From assembly GCF_020165985.1 (NCBI RefSeq), contig NZ_JAIUKZ010000007.1:248001-312000 (forward strand): a stretch of DNA of 64,000 nucleotides. Direction: 5' to 3'. Both the position numbers and the translations under genes were made by a program. Source of the stretch: Bacillus sp. RAR_GA_16 (GTDB lineage Bacteria > Bacillota > Bacilli > Bacillales > Guptibacillaceae). How positions within the stretch are numbered: position 1 is the first letter of the stretch; each line of letters begins with the position of its first letter. This document shows, piece after piece, positions 46,030 to 55,933 of this stretch. Below the pieces are notes generated by a model. The model did no database searches and had not been told where the DNA came from. It saw only the letters and a list, made by a program, of their open reading frames with translations.

Positions 46030-47385
46030 GTGAAGCATATGCATTGGAAAGAACTCCTTCCTGTTGACACGCTTCAATTTGAGGCATGTGGATTATTGCA
46101 TGAATATGATAGGAATGTCTTAACCCTGTTATATCAGCCTTTAATTGGTGCTGGTGCATATAGTCTCTATATGACAATGTGGAGCGCTCACGAACAACAG
46201 GACAGTCTCATTACGAAAATGACTCATCACCATCTACTGCTGATGATGAGATGGGATACAAAGAAATTACTTGAAGAGCGTCGTAAGTTAGAAGGAATTG
46301 GTTTATTGAAAACTTTCCTCAAAGACGGAGAAGACCCGAGGCACTTTATTTATGAACTACAGCCGCCACTCACACCTGATCGCTTTTTTGATGACGGTGT
46401 TTTAAATATTTACTTGTTCAATCGACTAGGGCGTAACCGATACCATGATCTGAAAAAGTACTTTTCTGTCGAAAAGCCGGATCTGTCTGAATATAAAGAT
46501 ATGACGGCTTCATTTAATGAAGTATACGATTCCCTCCATCCATCTGAAATGACCGCAGGGTATGAAGAAGAGGATGACGTTCGGGAGGTTGCTAGTCGAA
46601 ATGATAACAAAGGACTAGTATTCACTTCATCTGCATTTGACTTTGAAGTGATGAAACAGCACATTTCTGATATGATTGTGACAGAGAAGATGTTTACTGA
46701 TTCGGTGAAGAAAACAATTGAGCGACTTGCTTTTGTCTATAAGATTGAGCCTTACGAAATGGGGCGAATTGTTGAGCAGGCCGCCATCCATCATGACGAG
46801 CTATCTGATGATCTTTTGCGCAAGGAAGTAAGCAGCTGGTTTGCTCTCGAAAATCGAGGCAAAGTACCAGCACTTCAATACAGGCGCCAGCCTGCTGAGC
46901 TGCAAGAGTTTCATACGAAAGAACCTGTAACAGAAGAAGATAAGGCAGCGCAGCGTTATGAACAAATGACTCCATATGATATTCTTCAGCGTGCAGCAGA
47001 AGGTGGCAAGCCATCTGAAGCAGATATGAAACTAGTGGAGCGAATTATGGATGAACAGAAGCTGACGCCTGGCGTAATGAATGTTCTTCTGGATTTTATT
47101 ATTGAAACCCAAGATAAGAAACTCTCCAAAAATTATGTAGAAAAATTTGCGAGCCACTGGGCAAGAGCGAGGGTTAAGACTGTAAGAGAAGCAATGAATC
47201 TTGCTATAAAAGAACTTCAGCAGCCTAAGAAAAAAACAGCATCACGTGGAAAAGGAAATTCTTCAACTCGAAAAGACAAAGTTCCTGAATGGATATCGGA
47301 GCAAAAAGAACCGGATATGTCGCAAGAAGAGCGCTCAGAAAAACAAGATCAGTTGAAGAAGATGCTAAGCAAATATAAAAAATAA
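46030..47385 (+). CDS. dnaB: Replication initiation and membrane attachment protein DnaB
   Basis: Firmicute DnaB acts with DnaD and DnaI to load the replicative helicase at oriC and restart sites. The 451-residue protein has the N-terminal winged helix (LLYQPLIGAGAYSLYMTMW), a central acidic linker and the C-terminal DnaB/DnaD repeat with YNAD-like features, ending in a basic tail. The start is GTG 46030 or ATG 46039; the latter gives MHWKELLPVD, closer to homologues. dnaI follows directly. Confidence 0.93.
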   Translation: MKHMHWKELLPVDTLQFEACGLLHEYDRNVLTLLYQPLIGAGAYSLYMTMWSAHEQQDSLITKMTHHHLLLMMRWDTKKLLEERRKLEGIGLLKTFLKDGEDPRHFIYELQPPLTPDRFFDDGVLNIYLFNRLGRNRYHDLKKYFSVEKPDLSEYKDMTASFNEVYDSLHPSEMTAGYEEEDDVREVASRNDNKGLVFTSSAFDFEVMKQHISDMIVTEKMFTDSVKKTIERLAFVYKIEPYEMGRIVEQAAIHHDELSDDLLRKEVSSWFALENRGKVPALQYRRQPAELQEFHTKEPVTEEDKAAQRYEQMTPYDILQRAAEGGKPSEADMKLVERIMDEQKLTPGVMNVLLDFIIETQDKKLSKNYVEKFASHWARARVKTVREAMNLAIKELQQPKKKTASRGKGNSSTRKDKVPEWISEQKEPDMSQEERSEKQDQLKKMLSKYKK

Positions 47386-47400
47386 AGCGGGGTGAAAGGT

Positions 47401-48333
47401 ATGGAATCCATCCAGGAATCGTTTAATAGAATGCCGGGGAATAAAAAGTTTCAGGAGCAATATCAAGAAATGAAAAAAGCAATCATGGCAGATGAAGACA
47501 TTCAAGCATTTATCCAGGAGCAGGATGAAGTGGATCAGAAAATGATCGATCGAAGTCTCGCAAGGCTGTATGAATTTACGACGCAGGCGAAGCGCTGTGA
47601 AGGTTGTCCAGGTCTCTCTAACTGCATTAATATGATGGAGGGATATGAGCCTGAGCTGTTTATCAATCGTTCCGTCATTGATATCCGCTATAATCGCTGC
47701 CCAACAAGAATTGAAGAAGATAAAAATAAGAAACGCAATGAAATGATTCAGAGCTATTATATTCCAAAAGAAATTCTTGAAGCGACATTTGCGGATCTAG
47801 ACGACGAAGATCCTGTTCGACTTGAAGCGATTGGTACGGCAATTCAATACGTTGAAGACTTTATCCCGGGGGAAACGAAGAAAGGTCTTTACATTCACGG
47901 TGGTTTTGGCGTTGGCAAAACCTTTATTCTAGGGGCTATTGCGAACCAGTTAGCGAAGGAAAAAGGCGTTCGTTCGCAGTTTATTTATACCCCAGATTTC
48001 TTCCGACAAATGAAAAGTGCGATACAAGATCAAACGATTGACGAAAAGTTAGATTACTTAAAAGAAACACCACTATTAATCCTTGATGATATTGGGGCTG
48101 AAAATATCTCGAGTTGGGTAAGGGATGATATACTTGGTGCCCTCCTTCAGTATCGAATGACAGAAGGATTACCGACGCTCTATTCTTCTAATCTAGACTA
48201 TACCTTGTTAGAAGATCACCTCGCTTATTCTCATAAAAGTGGTATAGAAGAAACGAAAGCGAAGCGAATCATGGAAAGAATTAAGCACTTTACTACCCCA
48301 GTCTTTTTACAGGGGAAAAATAGACGAGTCTAA
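47401..48333 (+). CDS. dnaI: Primosomal helicase loader DnaI
   Basis: DnaI is the AAA+ ATPase that loads the DnaC helicase ring. The 310 residues have an N-terminal zinc-binding domain (CEGCPGLSNC and a later Cys in YNRCPTR) and the P-loop GGFGVGKT near residue 163, with LLILDDIGAE as Walker B. The ATG at 47401 is chosen: GGGGTG lies six bases before it and MESIQES matches the start of B. subtilis DnaI (311 residues). A GTG at 47392 is less likely. Confidence 0.95.
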   Translation: MESIQESFNRMPGNKKFQEQYQEMKKAIMADEDIQAFIQEQDEVDQKMIDRSLARLYEFTTQAKRCEGCPGLSNCINMMEGYEPELFINRSVIDIRYNRCPTRIEEDKNKKRNEMIQSYYIPKEILEATFADLDDEDPVRLEAIGTAIQYVEDFIPGETKKGLYIHGGFGVGKTFILGAIANQLAKEKGVRSQFIYTPDFFRQMKSAIQDQTIDEKLDYLKETPLLILDDIGAENISSWVRDDILGALLQYRMTEGLPTLYSSNLDYTLLEDHLAYSHKSGIEETKAKRIMERIKHFTTPVFLQGKNRRV

Positions 48334-48359
48334 AGTCTTCCTTAGGGAAGGCTTTTTTT
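48334..48359 (+). terminator. Terminator of dnaB-dnaI
   Basis: AGTCTTCC pairs with GGAAGGCT (one wobble) around TTAG, then Ts. Confidence 0.84.
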
Positions 48360-48430
48360 ATTGTTCTATACATCATTTCCAATCTCGAGCCATATAGATT
48401 TTAGTAAGAAGGTGGACAGGGGGGAATACA

Positions 48431-49255
48431 TTGGTTTCAATCACGTTTGATCAACAAGCAGATTTTCAATTTGTTTATGCCCATTTGATAAAGGATATGA
48501 ACGGTAAACAAAAAATCTCCGTTAATGAAGAGGAATTAACTCTTTCCATACAAGTGGAACCATATAATACAAAGTTGTGTTATCACATCTCCCAATGCAT
48601 CGTCCGCTGTGTTAGCGCAATCTATGAGAAGCAGTGGATGAAACAAATCCTAATGACAAAGTACTTATATCAAGATAAAGATGAAATTGGTGAAATTACA
48701 GCCATTGCTAAAAGTATTGGAGAAGGAAACAAAGAAGAACTTCCTGGTGCTGTTCGCTATACAAATCGGATGGATTTATTGCTTCGTTCAACGGTGTCTT
48801 GTATCGAACAGGGGGGGACGATTATGTTTGACTCTTATTTAAGGTTTCGAACCGGTCCTTATCGTACCCTCTTAACAGAATTGATTGGCGAAGCGATTGA
48901 TGAGTATAAGCTTGAGCAAGAATACCAGAACTTTGTAGAAGCGTTAAGGCAACTTCTTAAAGTAAGAGAAACGATTCAAGAAAAAGTTGTGGTTGTGTTT
49001 GATCACAGTTATAACTTATATGATCTGAATGGGAAAAAGCTTAATGGACTTTATGAACCGCTTGATGATATTCCGAATGGGCTTTCTTTGGATGATATTG
49101 ATCCTGAAATATTATTGCCACTTTTAATTCTTGCACCAAAAGAAATTTATTTATATACCGAGGACGTGGATGAAGGGTTGGCACAAACCATACGCAATGT
49201 TTTTGAAGAACGGTTATGTTTTTTTCCGTTGCGGCTGTTTAAAAATGTTTTTTGA
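48431..49255 (+). CDS. ytxC: Putative sporulation protein YtxC
   Basis: The 274-residue protein matches YtxC, annotated as a putative sporulation protein in Bacillus and always found before thrS. It starts at TTG 48431 behind AGGGGGG. The C-terminal half holds KVVVVFDHSYNLYDLNGKKL and LAPKEIYLYTED, both characteristic. No membrane segment or known catalytic motif is visible. Confidence 0.87.
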   Translation: MVSITFDQQADFQFVYAHLIKDMNGKQKISVNEEELTLSIQVEPYNTKLCYHISQCIVRCVSAIYEKQWMKQILMTKYLYQDKDEIGEITAIAKSIGEGNKEELPGAVRYTNRMDLLLRSTVSCIEQGGTIMFDSYLRFRTGPYRTLLTELIGEAIDEYKLEQEYQNFVEALRQLLKVRETIQEKVVVVFDHSYNLYDLNGKKLNGLYEPLDDIPNGLSLDDIDPEILLPLLILAPKEIYLYTEDVDEGLAQTIRNVFEERLCFFPLRLFKNVF

Positions 49256-49274
49256 GGTAATCATTAAAATAAGC

Positions 49275-49303
49275 TTGATTTTCACAAGTACACTACTTAT
49301 AAT
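49275..49303 (+). promoter_or_regulatory. Sigma-A promoter of thrS
   Basis: TTGATT (49275-49280), 17 bases, TATAAT (49298-49303), about seven bases before the T-box RNA begins. Confidence 0.75.
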
Positions 49304-49309
49304 ACCTAC

Positions 49310-49555
49310 ATACACGCATATACGTTATTGTTACGATAAGGACATGAGATGTTCTGTCTGCTTTAAGAGAGGGAAGGATTGGTGCGAACTTCCTAGCGAG
49401 ACGAGCATTCTTACCACCTTTGAACTCTGCCCTGGAAATAGGGTGGCGTTTCTGCTACGTTACAGCAATCTGAGCCGTATAGGATTCTCTATGCGGGAAG
49501 CAGGGTGGAACCACGAGACAAACGCTCGTCCCTTTTTGGGATGAGTGTTTTTTTA
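49310..49555 (+). ncRNA. T-box riboswitch of thrS
   Basis: The leader carries the T-box sequence GCAGGGTGGAACCACG (49499-49514) followed by a terminator hairpin (49522-49543) and T run. Stem I features such as GGTGCGAAC precede a candidate ACC threonine specifier at 49413-49415. Uncharged tRNA-Thr binding would favour the antiterminator. It occupies the whole gap between ytxC and thrS. Confidence 0.92.
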
Positions 49556-49578
49556 TATGCAAAAAGGAGTGAAGAAGC

Positions 49579-51516
49579 ATGGCTGAAATGGTAAAAATTA
49601 CGTTTCCTGACGGTTCTGTGAAGGAATTTGATAAAGGAACAACAACAGAAGATATTGCAAGTTCAATCAGTCCTGGGTTAAAGAAAAAAGCCCTTGCTGG
49701 TAAGGTGAATGGCGTACTTTTCGATTTGCGTCGCGAAATTGAAGAAGATGCCTCGATTGAAATCGTCACACCTGAAAGTGAAGACGGACTTGAAGTGATG
49801 CGTCATAGTGCAGCCCATTTAATGGCTCAAGCAATTAAACGTCTTTATAGTGATGTGAAACTTGGCGTTGGCCCGGTGATTGATAGTGGATTCTACTACG
49901 ATATTGATTGCCCTGTCTCGATTACTCCTGAAGATCTTCCAAAGATCGAGAAAGAAATGAAGAAAATTATTAATGAGAATCTCGAAGTGAAGCGGATCGT
50001 TGTCAGTCGTTCTGAAGCTGAGAAAATGTTCAAGGAAATTGGCGACGATCTCAAGTTAGAATTGCTTGAAGCGATACCTGACGATGAACAAGTGACGATC
50101 TATGAGCAAGGGGAATTCTTCGATCTATGTCGAGGACCGCACGTTCCTTCAACTAGTAAGATCAAAGCCTTTAAATTACTATCGATTGCGGGAGCTTACT
50201 GGCGTGGAGATAGTGAAAATCAAATGTTGCAACGTATTTATGGGACAGCTTTTCCGAAACAATCGCAGGTTGAAGAATACCTTCAACTTCTTGAAGAAGC
50301 GAAAGAGCGCGATCATCGTAAACTAGGGAAAGAGCTGAAGCTATTTACTATCTCTCAAGAAGTAGGTCAGGGGCTTCCGATTTGGTTGCCAAGAGGGGCT
50401 ACTATTCGCCGTACAATTGAGCGATATATCGTTGACCTTGAGGAACGTCTTGGTTACAACCATGTTTATACACCTCACCTTGCGAACGTGGAGCTTTACA
50501 AAACAAGTGGTCATTGGGATCACTACCAAGACGATATGTATCCTCCAATGAAAATGGATGAAACAGAAGAATTGGTTCTTCGACCGATGAACTGTCCACA
50601 CCATATGATGATTTACAAAAATGATTTAAAAAGCTACCGTAGTCTTCCGTACCGCGTGGCTGAACTAGGAACAATGCACCGTTATGAAATGTCTGGTGCA
50701 TTAGCAGGACTTCAGCGTGTACGTTCAATGACGCTAAATGACGCTCATATTTTCTGTCGTCCCGATCAAATTAAACAAGAATTTATTGAAGTTGTTGAGT
50801 TAATACAAGAAGTATACAAAGACTTTAATATTAGTGACTATTCATTCCGTCTCTCTTATCGCGATCCTGCAGATAAGAAGAAGTATATCGACAACGACGA
50901 GATGTGGGAAAAGGCGCAAAGCATGCTTAAAGAAGCAATGGATGATCTTAAAGTTGACTATGTTGAAGCTGAAGGCGAAGCGGCATTTTACGGTCCAAAA
51001 TTGGATGTTCAAGTGAAAACGGCTTTAGGTAAAGAGGAGACTCTTTCAACTGTTCAACTTGATTTCCTACTTCCGGAGCGTTTTGACCTTTCTTACATTG
51101 GGGAAGATGGCAACCATCATCGTCCAGTTGTCATTCACCGCGGCGTCGTATCGACAATGGAACGATTTGTTGCTTTCTTAATTGAAGAGTACAAAGGCGC
51201 ATTCCCAACATGGCTTGCTCCGATTCAGGCAGAAATTATTCCTGTATCTGAAGTGCACTTGGAATATGCAAAGAACGTTCAGAAAAAACTTCAACGCGCA
51301 GGAATTCGAGTTGAGGTAGACGAACGCAATGAAAAGATTGGGTACAAAATTCGTGAAGCACAAATGCAGAAGATTCCTTATATGCTCGTAGTAGGAGATA
51401 AAGAGGTTGAGGGTGAAGCCGTTAATGTTCGTCGCTACAGCCAGCAGGATTCAGAGACTGTTTCTCTAAACGAATTTACTGCTCGAATTGAAGGAGAAAT
51501 CAAAGACAAGAAGTAA
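49579..51516 (+). CDS. thrS: Threonyl-tRNA synthetase
   Basis: This class II synthetase charges tRNA-Thr. The 645 residues comprise TGS (1-62), the editing domain with [11 protein letters not shown] (HxxxH site) and [10 protein letters not shown], and the catalytic core with RPMNCPHHM as zinc and motif-2 region and [11 protein letters not shown] as motif 3. The anticodon-binding domain closes the protein. Expression is under the upstream T-box. Confidence 0.98.
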   Translation: MAEMVKITFPDGSVKEFDKGTTTEDIASSISPGLKKKALAGKVNGVLFDLRREIEEDASIEIVTPESEDGLEVMRHSAAHLMAQAIKRLYSDVKLGVGPVIDSGFYYDIDCPVSITPEDLPKIEKEMKKIINENLEVKRIVVSRSEAEKMFKEIGDDLKLELLEAIPDDEQVTIYEQGEFFDLCRGPHVPSTSKIKAFKLLSIAGAYWRGDSENQMLQRIYGTAFPKQSQVEEYLQLLEEAKERDHRKLGKELKLFTISQEVGQGLPIWLPRGATIRRTIERYIVDLEERLGYNHVYTPHLANVELYKTSGHWDHYQDDMYPPMKMDETEELVLRPMNCPHHMMIYKNDLKSYRSLPYRVAELGTMHRYEMSGALAGLQRVRSMTLNDAHIFCRPDQIKQEFIEVVELIQEVYKDFNISDYSFRLSYRDPADKKKYIDNDEMWEKAQSMLKEAMDDLKVDYVEAEGEAAFYGPKLDVQVKTALGKEETLSTVQLDFLLPERFDLSYIGEDGNHHRPVVIHRGVVSTMERFVAFLIEEYKGAFPTWLAPIQAEIIPVSEVHLEYAKNVQKKLQRAGIRVEVDERNEKIGYKIREAQMQKIPYMLVVGDKEVEGEAVNVRRYSQQDSETVSLNEFTARIEGEIKDKK

Positions 51517-51519
51517 TGA

Positions 51520-51546
51520 AAAGCCGGCGTAAATGCCGGCTTTATC
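51520..51546 (+). terminator. Terminator of thrS
   Basis: AAAGCCGGC pairs exactly with GCCGGCTTT around GTAAAT; the T tract is short. Confidence 0.75.
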
Positions 51547-51590
51547 TTTTAGATGAAACTAATTTACAAAAAACACTTGTCACAAAGCAA

Positions 51591-51631
51591 AAGATTCGTT
51601 ATGATAATCAAGTGCACTTCGAACGAATCTT
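51591..51631. repeat. Nested inverted repeat just upstream of the infC promoter
   Basis: AAGATTCGTT (51591-51600) and AACGAATCTT (51622-51631) are perfect inverted copies. Between them lies the 10-bp palindrome AAGTGCACTT (51610-51619). The outer repeat ends seven bases before the -35 box and has no T run, which argues against a terminator. Confidence 0.6.
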
Positions 51632-51637
51632 ATCACC

Positions 51638-51667
51638 TTGACATAGATTTGGTCAGCATGGTATACT
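51638..51667 (+). promoter_or_regulatory. Consensus sigma-A promoter of infC-rpmI-rplT
   Basis: A perfect TTGACA (51638-51643), 18 bases, and TATACT (51662-51667). Confidence 0.82.
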
Positions 51668-51673
51668 GTCTTA

Positions 51674-51812
51674 GGTAATTAAATATCGGAAACAAAGCAA
51701 GCAGAAGCGCCCGCTTCTCACCTGATTGACGCCATAGTTGGTAGTTTGCAGGTACACTGTTTTTATAATTGTGTAATGTGTGGGTGTCGTATGCGCCGAC
51801 GCTTTTTTTATG
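51674..51812 (+). ncRNA. Ribosomal protein L20-type leader of the infC operon
   Basis: The roughly 220-base untranslated leader contains several pairable segments and ends in a terminator hairpin, GTGTCG/CGACGC, followed by seven Ts near 51803. In B. subtilis L20 binds this leader and promotes premature termination. The location, promoter and terminator match, though the conserved core was not aligned. Confidence 0.75.
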
Positions 51813-51891
51813 CTTTGAACCGGATAAAAACCATTTAATGACATCATGTTAGATGACTATCATCGAACAATAACCATGGAGGTGGCTGATT

Positions 51892-52407
51892 ATTAGTAGA
51901 GATATGAACGTCAATGAGGGCATTCGTGCTCGGGAAGTACGTCTTGTTGGTGCAGACGGAAACCAAATTGGTGTGAAATCCAAAAATGAGGCATTAGATA
52001 TGGCTCGCAATGCAAATCTTGATCTTGTTATGGTTGCTCCAAACGCGAAACCTCCAGTTTGTCGCATCATGGACTACGGAAAGTTCCGTTATGAGCAACA
52101 GAAGAAAGAGAAAGAAGCGCGTAAGAAACAAAAGATTATTACCGTTAAAGAAGTTCGCTTGAGCCCGAACATTGAAGAACATGACTTCAACACGAAGCTA
52201 CGTAATGCTCGTAAGTTTCTTGAAAAAGGCGATAAAGTGAAAGCATCGATCCGTTTCCGCGGTCGTATGATTACACACTCTGAAATCGGTAAAAAGGTGC
52301 TTGAGCACCTAGCAGAAGATTGCAAAGATATCGCAACTGTTGAGTCCAAACCCAAAATGGAAGGACGCAGCATGTTCCTAATCTTGGCACCAATCGCAGA
52401 AAAGTAA
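51892..52407 (+). CDS. infC: Translation initiation factor IF-3
   Basis: IF-3 binds the 30S subunit and proofreads start codons. The frame has a good GGAGGTG site at 51879-51885, and seven bases later an ATT (51892), giving (M)[18 protein letters not shown], 171 residues. The first in-frame ATG (51904) lacks a spaced ribosome site. AUU starts are typical of infC and allow IF-3 autoregulation. Both IF-3 domains are complete, including [13 protein letters not shown]. It heads infC-rpmI-rplT. Confidence 0.95.
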   Translation: MSRDMNVNEGIRAREVRLVGADGNQIGVKSKNEALDMARNANLDLVMVAPNAKPPVCRIMDYGKFRYEQQKKEKEARKKQKIITVKEVRLSPNIEEHDFNTKLRNARKFLEKGDKVKASIRFRGRMITHSEIGKKVLEHLAEDCKDIATVESKPKMEGRSMFLILAPIAEK

Positions 52408-52429
52408 TTCTTGAAGGAGGAACTCACTC

Positions 52430-52630
52430 ATGCCAAAAATGAAATCTCACCGTGGAGCTTCAAAACGGTTTAAGAAAACTGGATCAGGTAAACTTAAGCG
52501 CAGCCGTGCTTACACTAGCCATATGTTCGGTAACAAGTCTCAAAAGCAGAAGCGTAAGCTTCGTAAAGCTTCTCTTGTTTCCGCAGGTGACTTCAAGCGC
52601 ATTAAGACTTTAATTTATAACAAGAAGTAA
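52430..52630 (+). CDS. rpmI: 50S ribosomal protein L35
   Basis: This is a 66-residue, very basic ribosomal protein of the large subunit. [20 protein letters not shown] and [16 protein letters not shown] are the standard L35 segments. It lies 22 bases after infC with an AAGGAGGAA site and is followed by rplT in the usual operon. Confidence 0.98.
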   Translation: MPKMKSHRGASKRFKKTGSGKLKRSRAYTSHMFGNKSQKQKRKLRKASLVSAGDFKRIKTLIYNKK

Positions 52631-52676
52631 TCGGTTTTTTATCTTATTTAGACACAGAAATTAGGAGGGGTTTAGT

Positions 52677-53033
52677 ATGCCAAGAGTAAAAGGTGGCTAC
52701 GTAACACGTCGCAGACGTAAAAGAACGTTAAAACTCGCAAAAGGATATTACGGATCGAAGTCTTTGCTTTTCAAAGTTGCTAATCAGCAAGTTATGAAAT
52801 CAAACATGTACGCTTACCGTGACCGTCGTCAGAAAAAACGCGACTTCCGTAAGCTTTGGATCACTCGTATCAACGCGGCAGCTCGTTTGAACGGACTTTC
52901 TTACAGCCGTTTGATGTTTGGTCTTAAAACAGCTGGTATCGACATCAACCGTAAAATGCTTGCAGAGCTTGCAATCAACGACGAAAAAGCGTTCGCTGAA
53001 CTAGCATCAAAAGCAAAAGAAAACTTGAAATAA
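52677..53033 (+). CDS. rplT: 50S ribosomal protein L20
   Basis: L20 is an assembly protein of the large subunit and, in Bacillus, the repressor of its own operon through the infC leader. The 118 residues start [22 protein letters not shown] and include [15 protein letters not shown]. It is followed by a terminator and then ysdA, the B. subtilis order. Confidence 0.98.
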   Translation: MPRVKGGYVTRRRRKRTLKLAKGYYGSKSLLFKVANQQVMKSNMYAYRDRRQKKRDFRKLWITRINAAARLNGLSYSRLMFGLKTAGIDINRKMLAELAINDEKAFAELASKAKENLK

Positions 53034-53040
53034 GTTTTTG

Positions 53041-53076
53041 AAAAACCATTCTCACTCGTTGAGGATGGTTTTTTTA
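53041..53076 (+). terminator. Terminator of infC-rpmI-rplT
   Basis: AAAACCATTCTC and GAGGATGGTTTT pair around a short loop, then Ts. Confidence 0.8.
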
Positions 53077-53107
53077 TAGGAAATGTGAAGCAAGGAGGCA
53101 ATGCATT

Positions 53108-53383
53108 GTGAGTGGTTTTGTTTTATTTTTAATTTATTTGATCTTAGTGAATGGTTGGAGTTTTATGATGATGGGGGTAGACAAACGTAGAGCTAAGGAG
53201 AGGAAGCAAAGGATACCAGAAAAAACGTTGTGGCTTTTTACGGTCATTGGCGGCAGTCTTGGGAGTTACATCGGTATGAAGCATTTTAGACATAAAACGA
53301 AACATACTCAATTTGTTTACGGCATTCCAGTAATACTTGTTTTACATATCGTTCTGATTGGTTATGTTTACTTTGCTTATTAA
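53108..53383 (+). CDS. ysdA: DUF1294 membrane protein YsdA
   Basis: The 91-residue protein has three hydrophobic helices with MGVDKRRAKERKQRIPEKTL, GGSLGSYIGMKHFRHKTKH and a final membrane helix, the DUF1294 pattern. The start is GTG at 53108 behind AAGGAGG. Function unknown. Its place after rplT is shared with B. subtilis ysdA. Confidence 0.9.
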   Translation: MSGFVLFLIYLILVNGWSFMMMGVDKRRAKERKQRIPEKTLWLFTVIGGSLGSYIGMKHFRHKTKHTQFVYGIPVILVLHIVLIGYVYFAY

Positions 53384-53384
53384 A

Positions 53385-53412
53385 AAAACGCAGCGTGCGC
53401 TGCGTTTTTTAC
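53385..53412. terminator. Terminator between ysdA and cydB
   Basis: AAACGCAGC pairs with GCTGCGTTT around GTGC; A and T tracts on both sides fit bidirectional use between convergent genes. Confidence 0.85.
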
Positions 53413-53416
53413 GTTG

Positions 53417-54458
53417 TTACGACTCGTTTTGCTTTAGATATCTTTTATCCTTTAGAAAAAGTCGCCAGAAATAAATAAATCCTGGTGTTAGGATGAAGAA
53501 AGCAACAATATAGGTGACGATTCAAAGCACGAAATGTAGCCGGGTCTGTGAATCCAGTTTCAATCGTAACATTGGGATAGACAATATAAGGCAGATGCGC
53601 TGAGCCGTAAGCGTAGCTTGCGAGTAGATACTGCGTTACGACACTAATCATAGCAAGTCTTGGAATACCGACTCCTGCTTTTCTAGGAATAAAGAGCGCC
53701 AGGTATCCAATAGCAAAAGTAACAATTGAGCCCACAAGCCAGGGAACATAGTTCATTAGTTCGTCATAAAGCCAGGGTGCTTCGTTACGAATAGTGAGAA
53801 CGAGTAAACCAGCCATCGCGAGTGAGATTGGACCAACGAGGATAGCATCTCTTCTATATGTTTGATAAGCTTCTTGATCTGAAGAAACATTTGCGTAATC
53901 AGAGAGTAAAAGTGATGAGAGGAATAACGTACTAGAGATGGCAAATGCCATAAAGGCATATACGCTCGGGCTTGAGAATAACTCACCTAATAATAGACGC
54001 TCTACTCCATTTGAGGTGTCAATAAATCCGCCGTGCGTAATGGGTAATACACATATAAGGAGAGCAGGTATAAGGAACCCTGTGATTCCTGAAATAATCG
54101 TTAAGATACGCTTATAATTTTCTGATGCTGAGTGAGAAAAGACAAGAAAAGCACTCCGAAGAGCAAGTAGCAAAATAATCATACTGCCTGGAATTAGGAG
54201 AACGGTACCAAGAGTGAAAGTTGCCCCCGGAAAAAAACTGAACAATGCTACGACAATGGCGACAATAAAAACATTCGTTACTTCCCACGAAGGAGATAGA
54301 TAGCGGTTGGCTATATTGGTTGCTTTTGTATTGTTACGATTTAAATAAATCATAGACCAAAATCCAGCACCGAAATCAATTGTAGCCATAACGGCATAAA
54401 TAAAAACAAGTCCCCAAATTAGTGTAATGGCATAAAATGCTTCTGACACATGATTCAC
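53417..54458 (-). CDS. cydB: Cytochrome bd oxidase subunit II, interrupted by a one-base insertion
   Basis: CydB is the second membrane subunit of the bd-type quinol oxidase. The main frame runs to TGFTDPATFRALNRH and ends abnormally. One base removed near 53522-53525 gives RALIVTYIVAFFILTPGF and the normal end YLKQNES, stopping at 53417, for 346 residues. About nine hydrophobic helices are visible. It lies 32 bases after cydA. The sequence is closer to the YthB/CioB-like type. The break is probably a sequence error. Confidence 0.9.
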
Positions 54459-54490
54459 CTCTTATTTTTAGGTTAAATAATCGAGAGCGT

Positions 54491-55813
54491 TTATTGATCA
54501 AGTTCTGCACTAATTGGATTACGGTTAAAGTAATAGCGTAGAACGAGCACGGTCGAAATCATTAGAATGATATAAACAATGAGAAAGAATACAAACAACA
54601 AGCCGATGTTTCCTGATGTAGTTACAGCTTCTTCTGTTTTCATCACGTGGTAAATGACCCATGGCTGTCTTCCTGTACAAGCGAAGATCCATCCGAATTC
54701 TATAGCCGTGATAGCAAGTGGTCCAGCAGCGATAAATATCCACATTAACCAGCGAGGGAACTCTTTTCGCTTCAGAACCTTATACCAAGTAAAACCGATA
54801 ATAGATAACAGCATTAACAAAGAACCGATGCCAACCATTGCATTAAATAGCGTATGGACAAATAAAGGTGGCCACTCCTCCTCAGGCCATTCCTCTAGAC
54901 CAAGGACTTCTGTATCAAACGCATCGTCAGCTAAAAAGCTCAGAGCCCATGGAACTTCAATAGCCCATTTCACCTCGCGCTCTTCTTTATCAGTGTAACC
55001 ACCAATTGCTAGGGGGGCATGAGTTTGCGTTTCAAATAACCCTTCCGCTGCAGCTAATTTTTCAGGTTGGTATTGGTACAACTGCTGAGCAGATTCATGT
55101 CCGTTTAATGCGGTAAGAATTGAAAAAATCCCTCCAATCACGAGCCCCATCATTAGGGCTTTGTGATGAAATTTATACTCTCTCGTATTTCCGCGTTGGC
55201 GAATCATTTTGTAAGCAGCAATGGAAGCAATGACAAAAGCACCTGTCATAAGAGCCGAAACGGTGACGTGACCTGCAGTAACAAAAAAGGAAGGATTAAA
55301 AAATGCTTCCCAGGGGTCGACGTTAACAAACTTTCCATCGACTATTTCAAAACCCGCAGGTGTGCCTTCAAAAGCATGGACATTTGTAATTAAAATAGCT
55401 GAAGCGCTGGCACCAATTGCCACAAGGGTTACGCTAACAATTCGCATAAGAGGTGACAGGCGATCAGCGGCGTAGACATAGATTGACATGAACAGGGCTT
55501 CAAGAAAAAAAGCGTATATTTCAATCTGAAAAGGTAAGGCAATGACTCGGCCTACAACTTCCATAAATCCTGGCCATAACAAAGAAAGTTGAACACCTGC
55601 AATTGTACCTGTTGGGATCGCTACACCAAGTAATACAGCAAATCCTTTCGTCCAGCGGTTTGCCATTAAGGCATAATCTTTATCTTTCGTTTTTTGATAC
55701 ATGAGTTCAGCGACAAGAACCATTAAAGGTAATCCTACACCGAGCGTTGCGTAAATGATATGTACGCCCATTGTCATTCCAAACAATGAACGAGCAATAA
55801 CGAGTTCATCCAT
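54491..55813 (-). CDS. cydA: Cytochrome bd oxidase subunit I
   Basis: CydA carries the haems and oxidises quinol. The 440 residues include the haem ligand His18 in MGVHIIYATLGVG, GRQPWVIYH near residue 390 and about nine helices. The Q-loop between TM6 and TM7 is short, as in cyanide-insensitive CioA/YthA-type oxidases rather than E. coli CydA. It is transcribed with cydB. The divergent intergenic region has repeated GTCAT/ATGAC motifs. Confidence 0.93.
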   Translation of the reverse strand: MDELVIARSLFGMTMGVHIIYATLGVGLPLMVLVAELMYQKTKDKDYALMANRWTKGFAVLLGVAIPTGTIAGVQLSLLWPGFMEVVGRVIALPFQIEIYAFFLEALFMSIYVYAADRLSPLMRIVSVTLVAIGASASAILITNVHAFEGTPAGFEIVDGKFVNVDPWEAFFNPSFFVTAGHVTVSALMTGAFVIASIAAYKMIRQRGNTREYKFHHKALMMGLVIGGIFSILTALNGHESAQQLYQYQPEKLAAAEGLFETQTHAPLAIGGYTDKEEREVKWAIEVPWALSFLADDAFDTEVLGLEEWPEEEWPPLFVHTLFNAMVGIGSLLMLLSIIGFTWYKVLKRKEFPRWLMWIFIAAGPLAITAIEFGWIFACTGRQPWVIYHVMKTEEAVTTSGNIGLLFVFFLIVYIILMISTVLVLRYYFNRNPISAELDQ

Positions 55814-55891
55814 TTTTCATTCTCCTCCAATTACCGTTCTCATCAAATCTCCCCTTATTGTCCACGTATTGGAAAAAAATATTCTATAGAA

Positions 55892-55933
55892 GTCATTTCG
55901 ATTTATGACATAACAGCTCGTCTCTTGTCATAA
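55892..55933. promoter_or_regulatory. GTCAT/ATGAC repeats between cydA and the divergent membrane gene
   Basis: GTCAT (55892-55896), TTATGACA (55903-55910) and TGTCATAA (55926-55933) form overlapping inverted repeats; the latter two are exact 8-bp copies 15 bases apart. They overlap a possible promoter (TGACAT, 17 bases, CATAAT at 55929-55934) for the plus-strand gene. This is an operator candidate; the regulator is unknown. Confidence 0.45.

Noticed and set aside
49131-49544. 137-residue plus-strand reading frame after ytxC
   Set aside because: It overlaps the end of ytxC and the thrS T-box, has no homologue I recognise, and encodes the structured RNA by chance.
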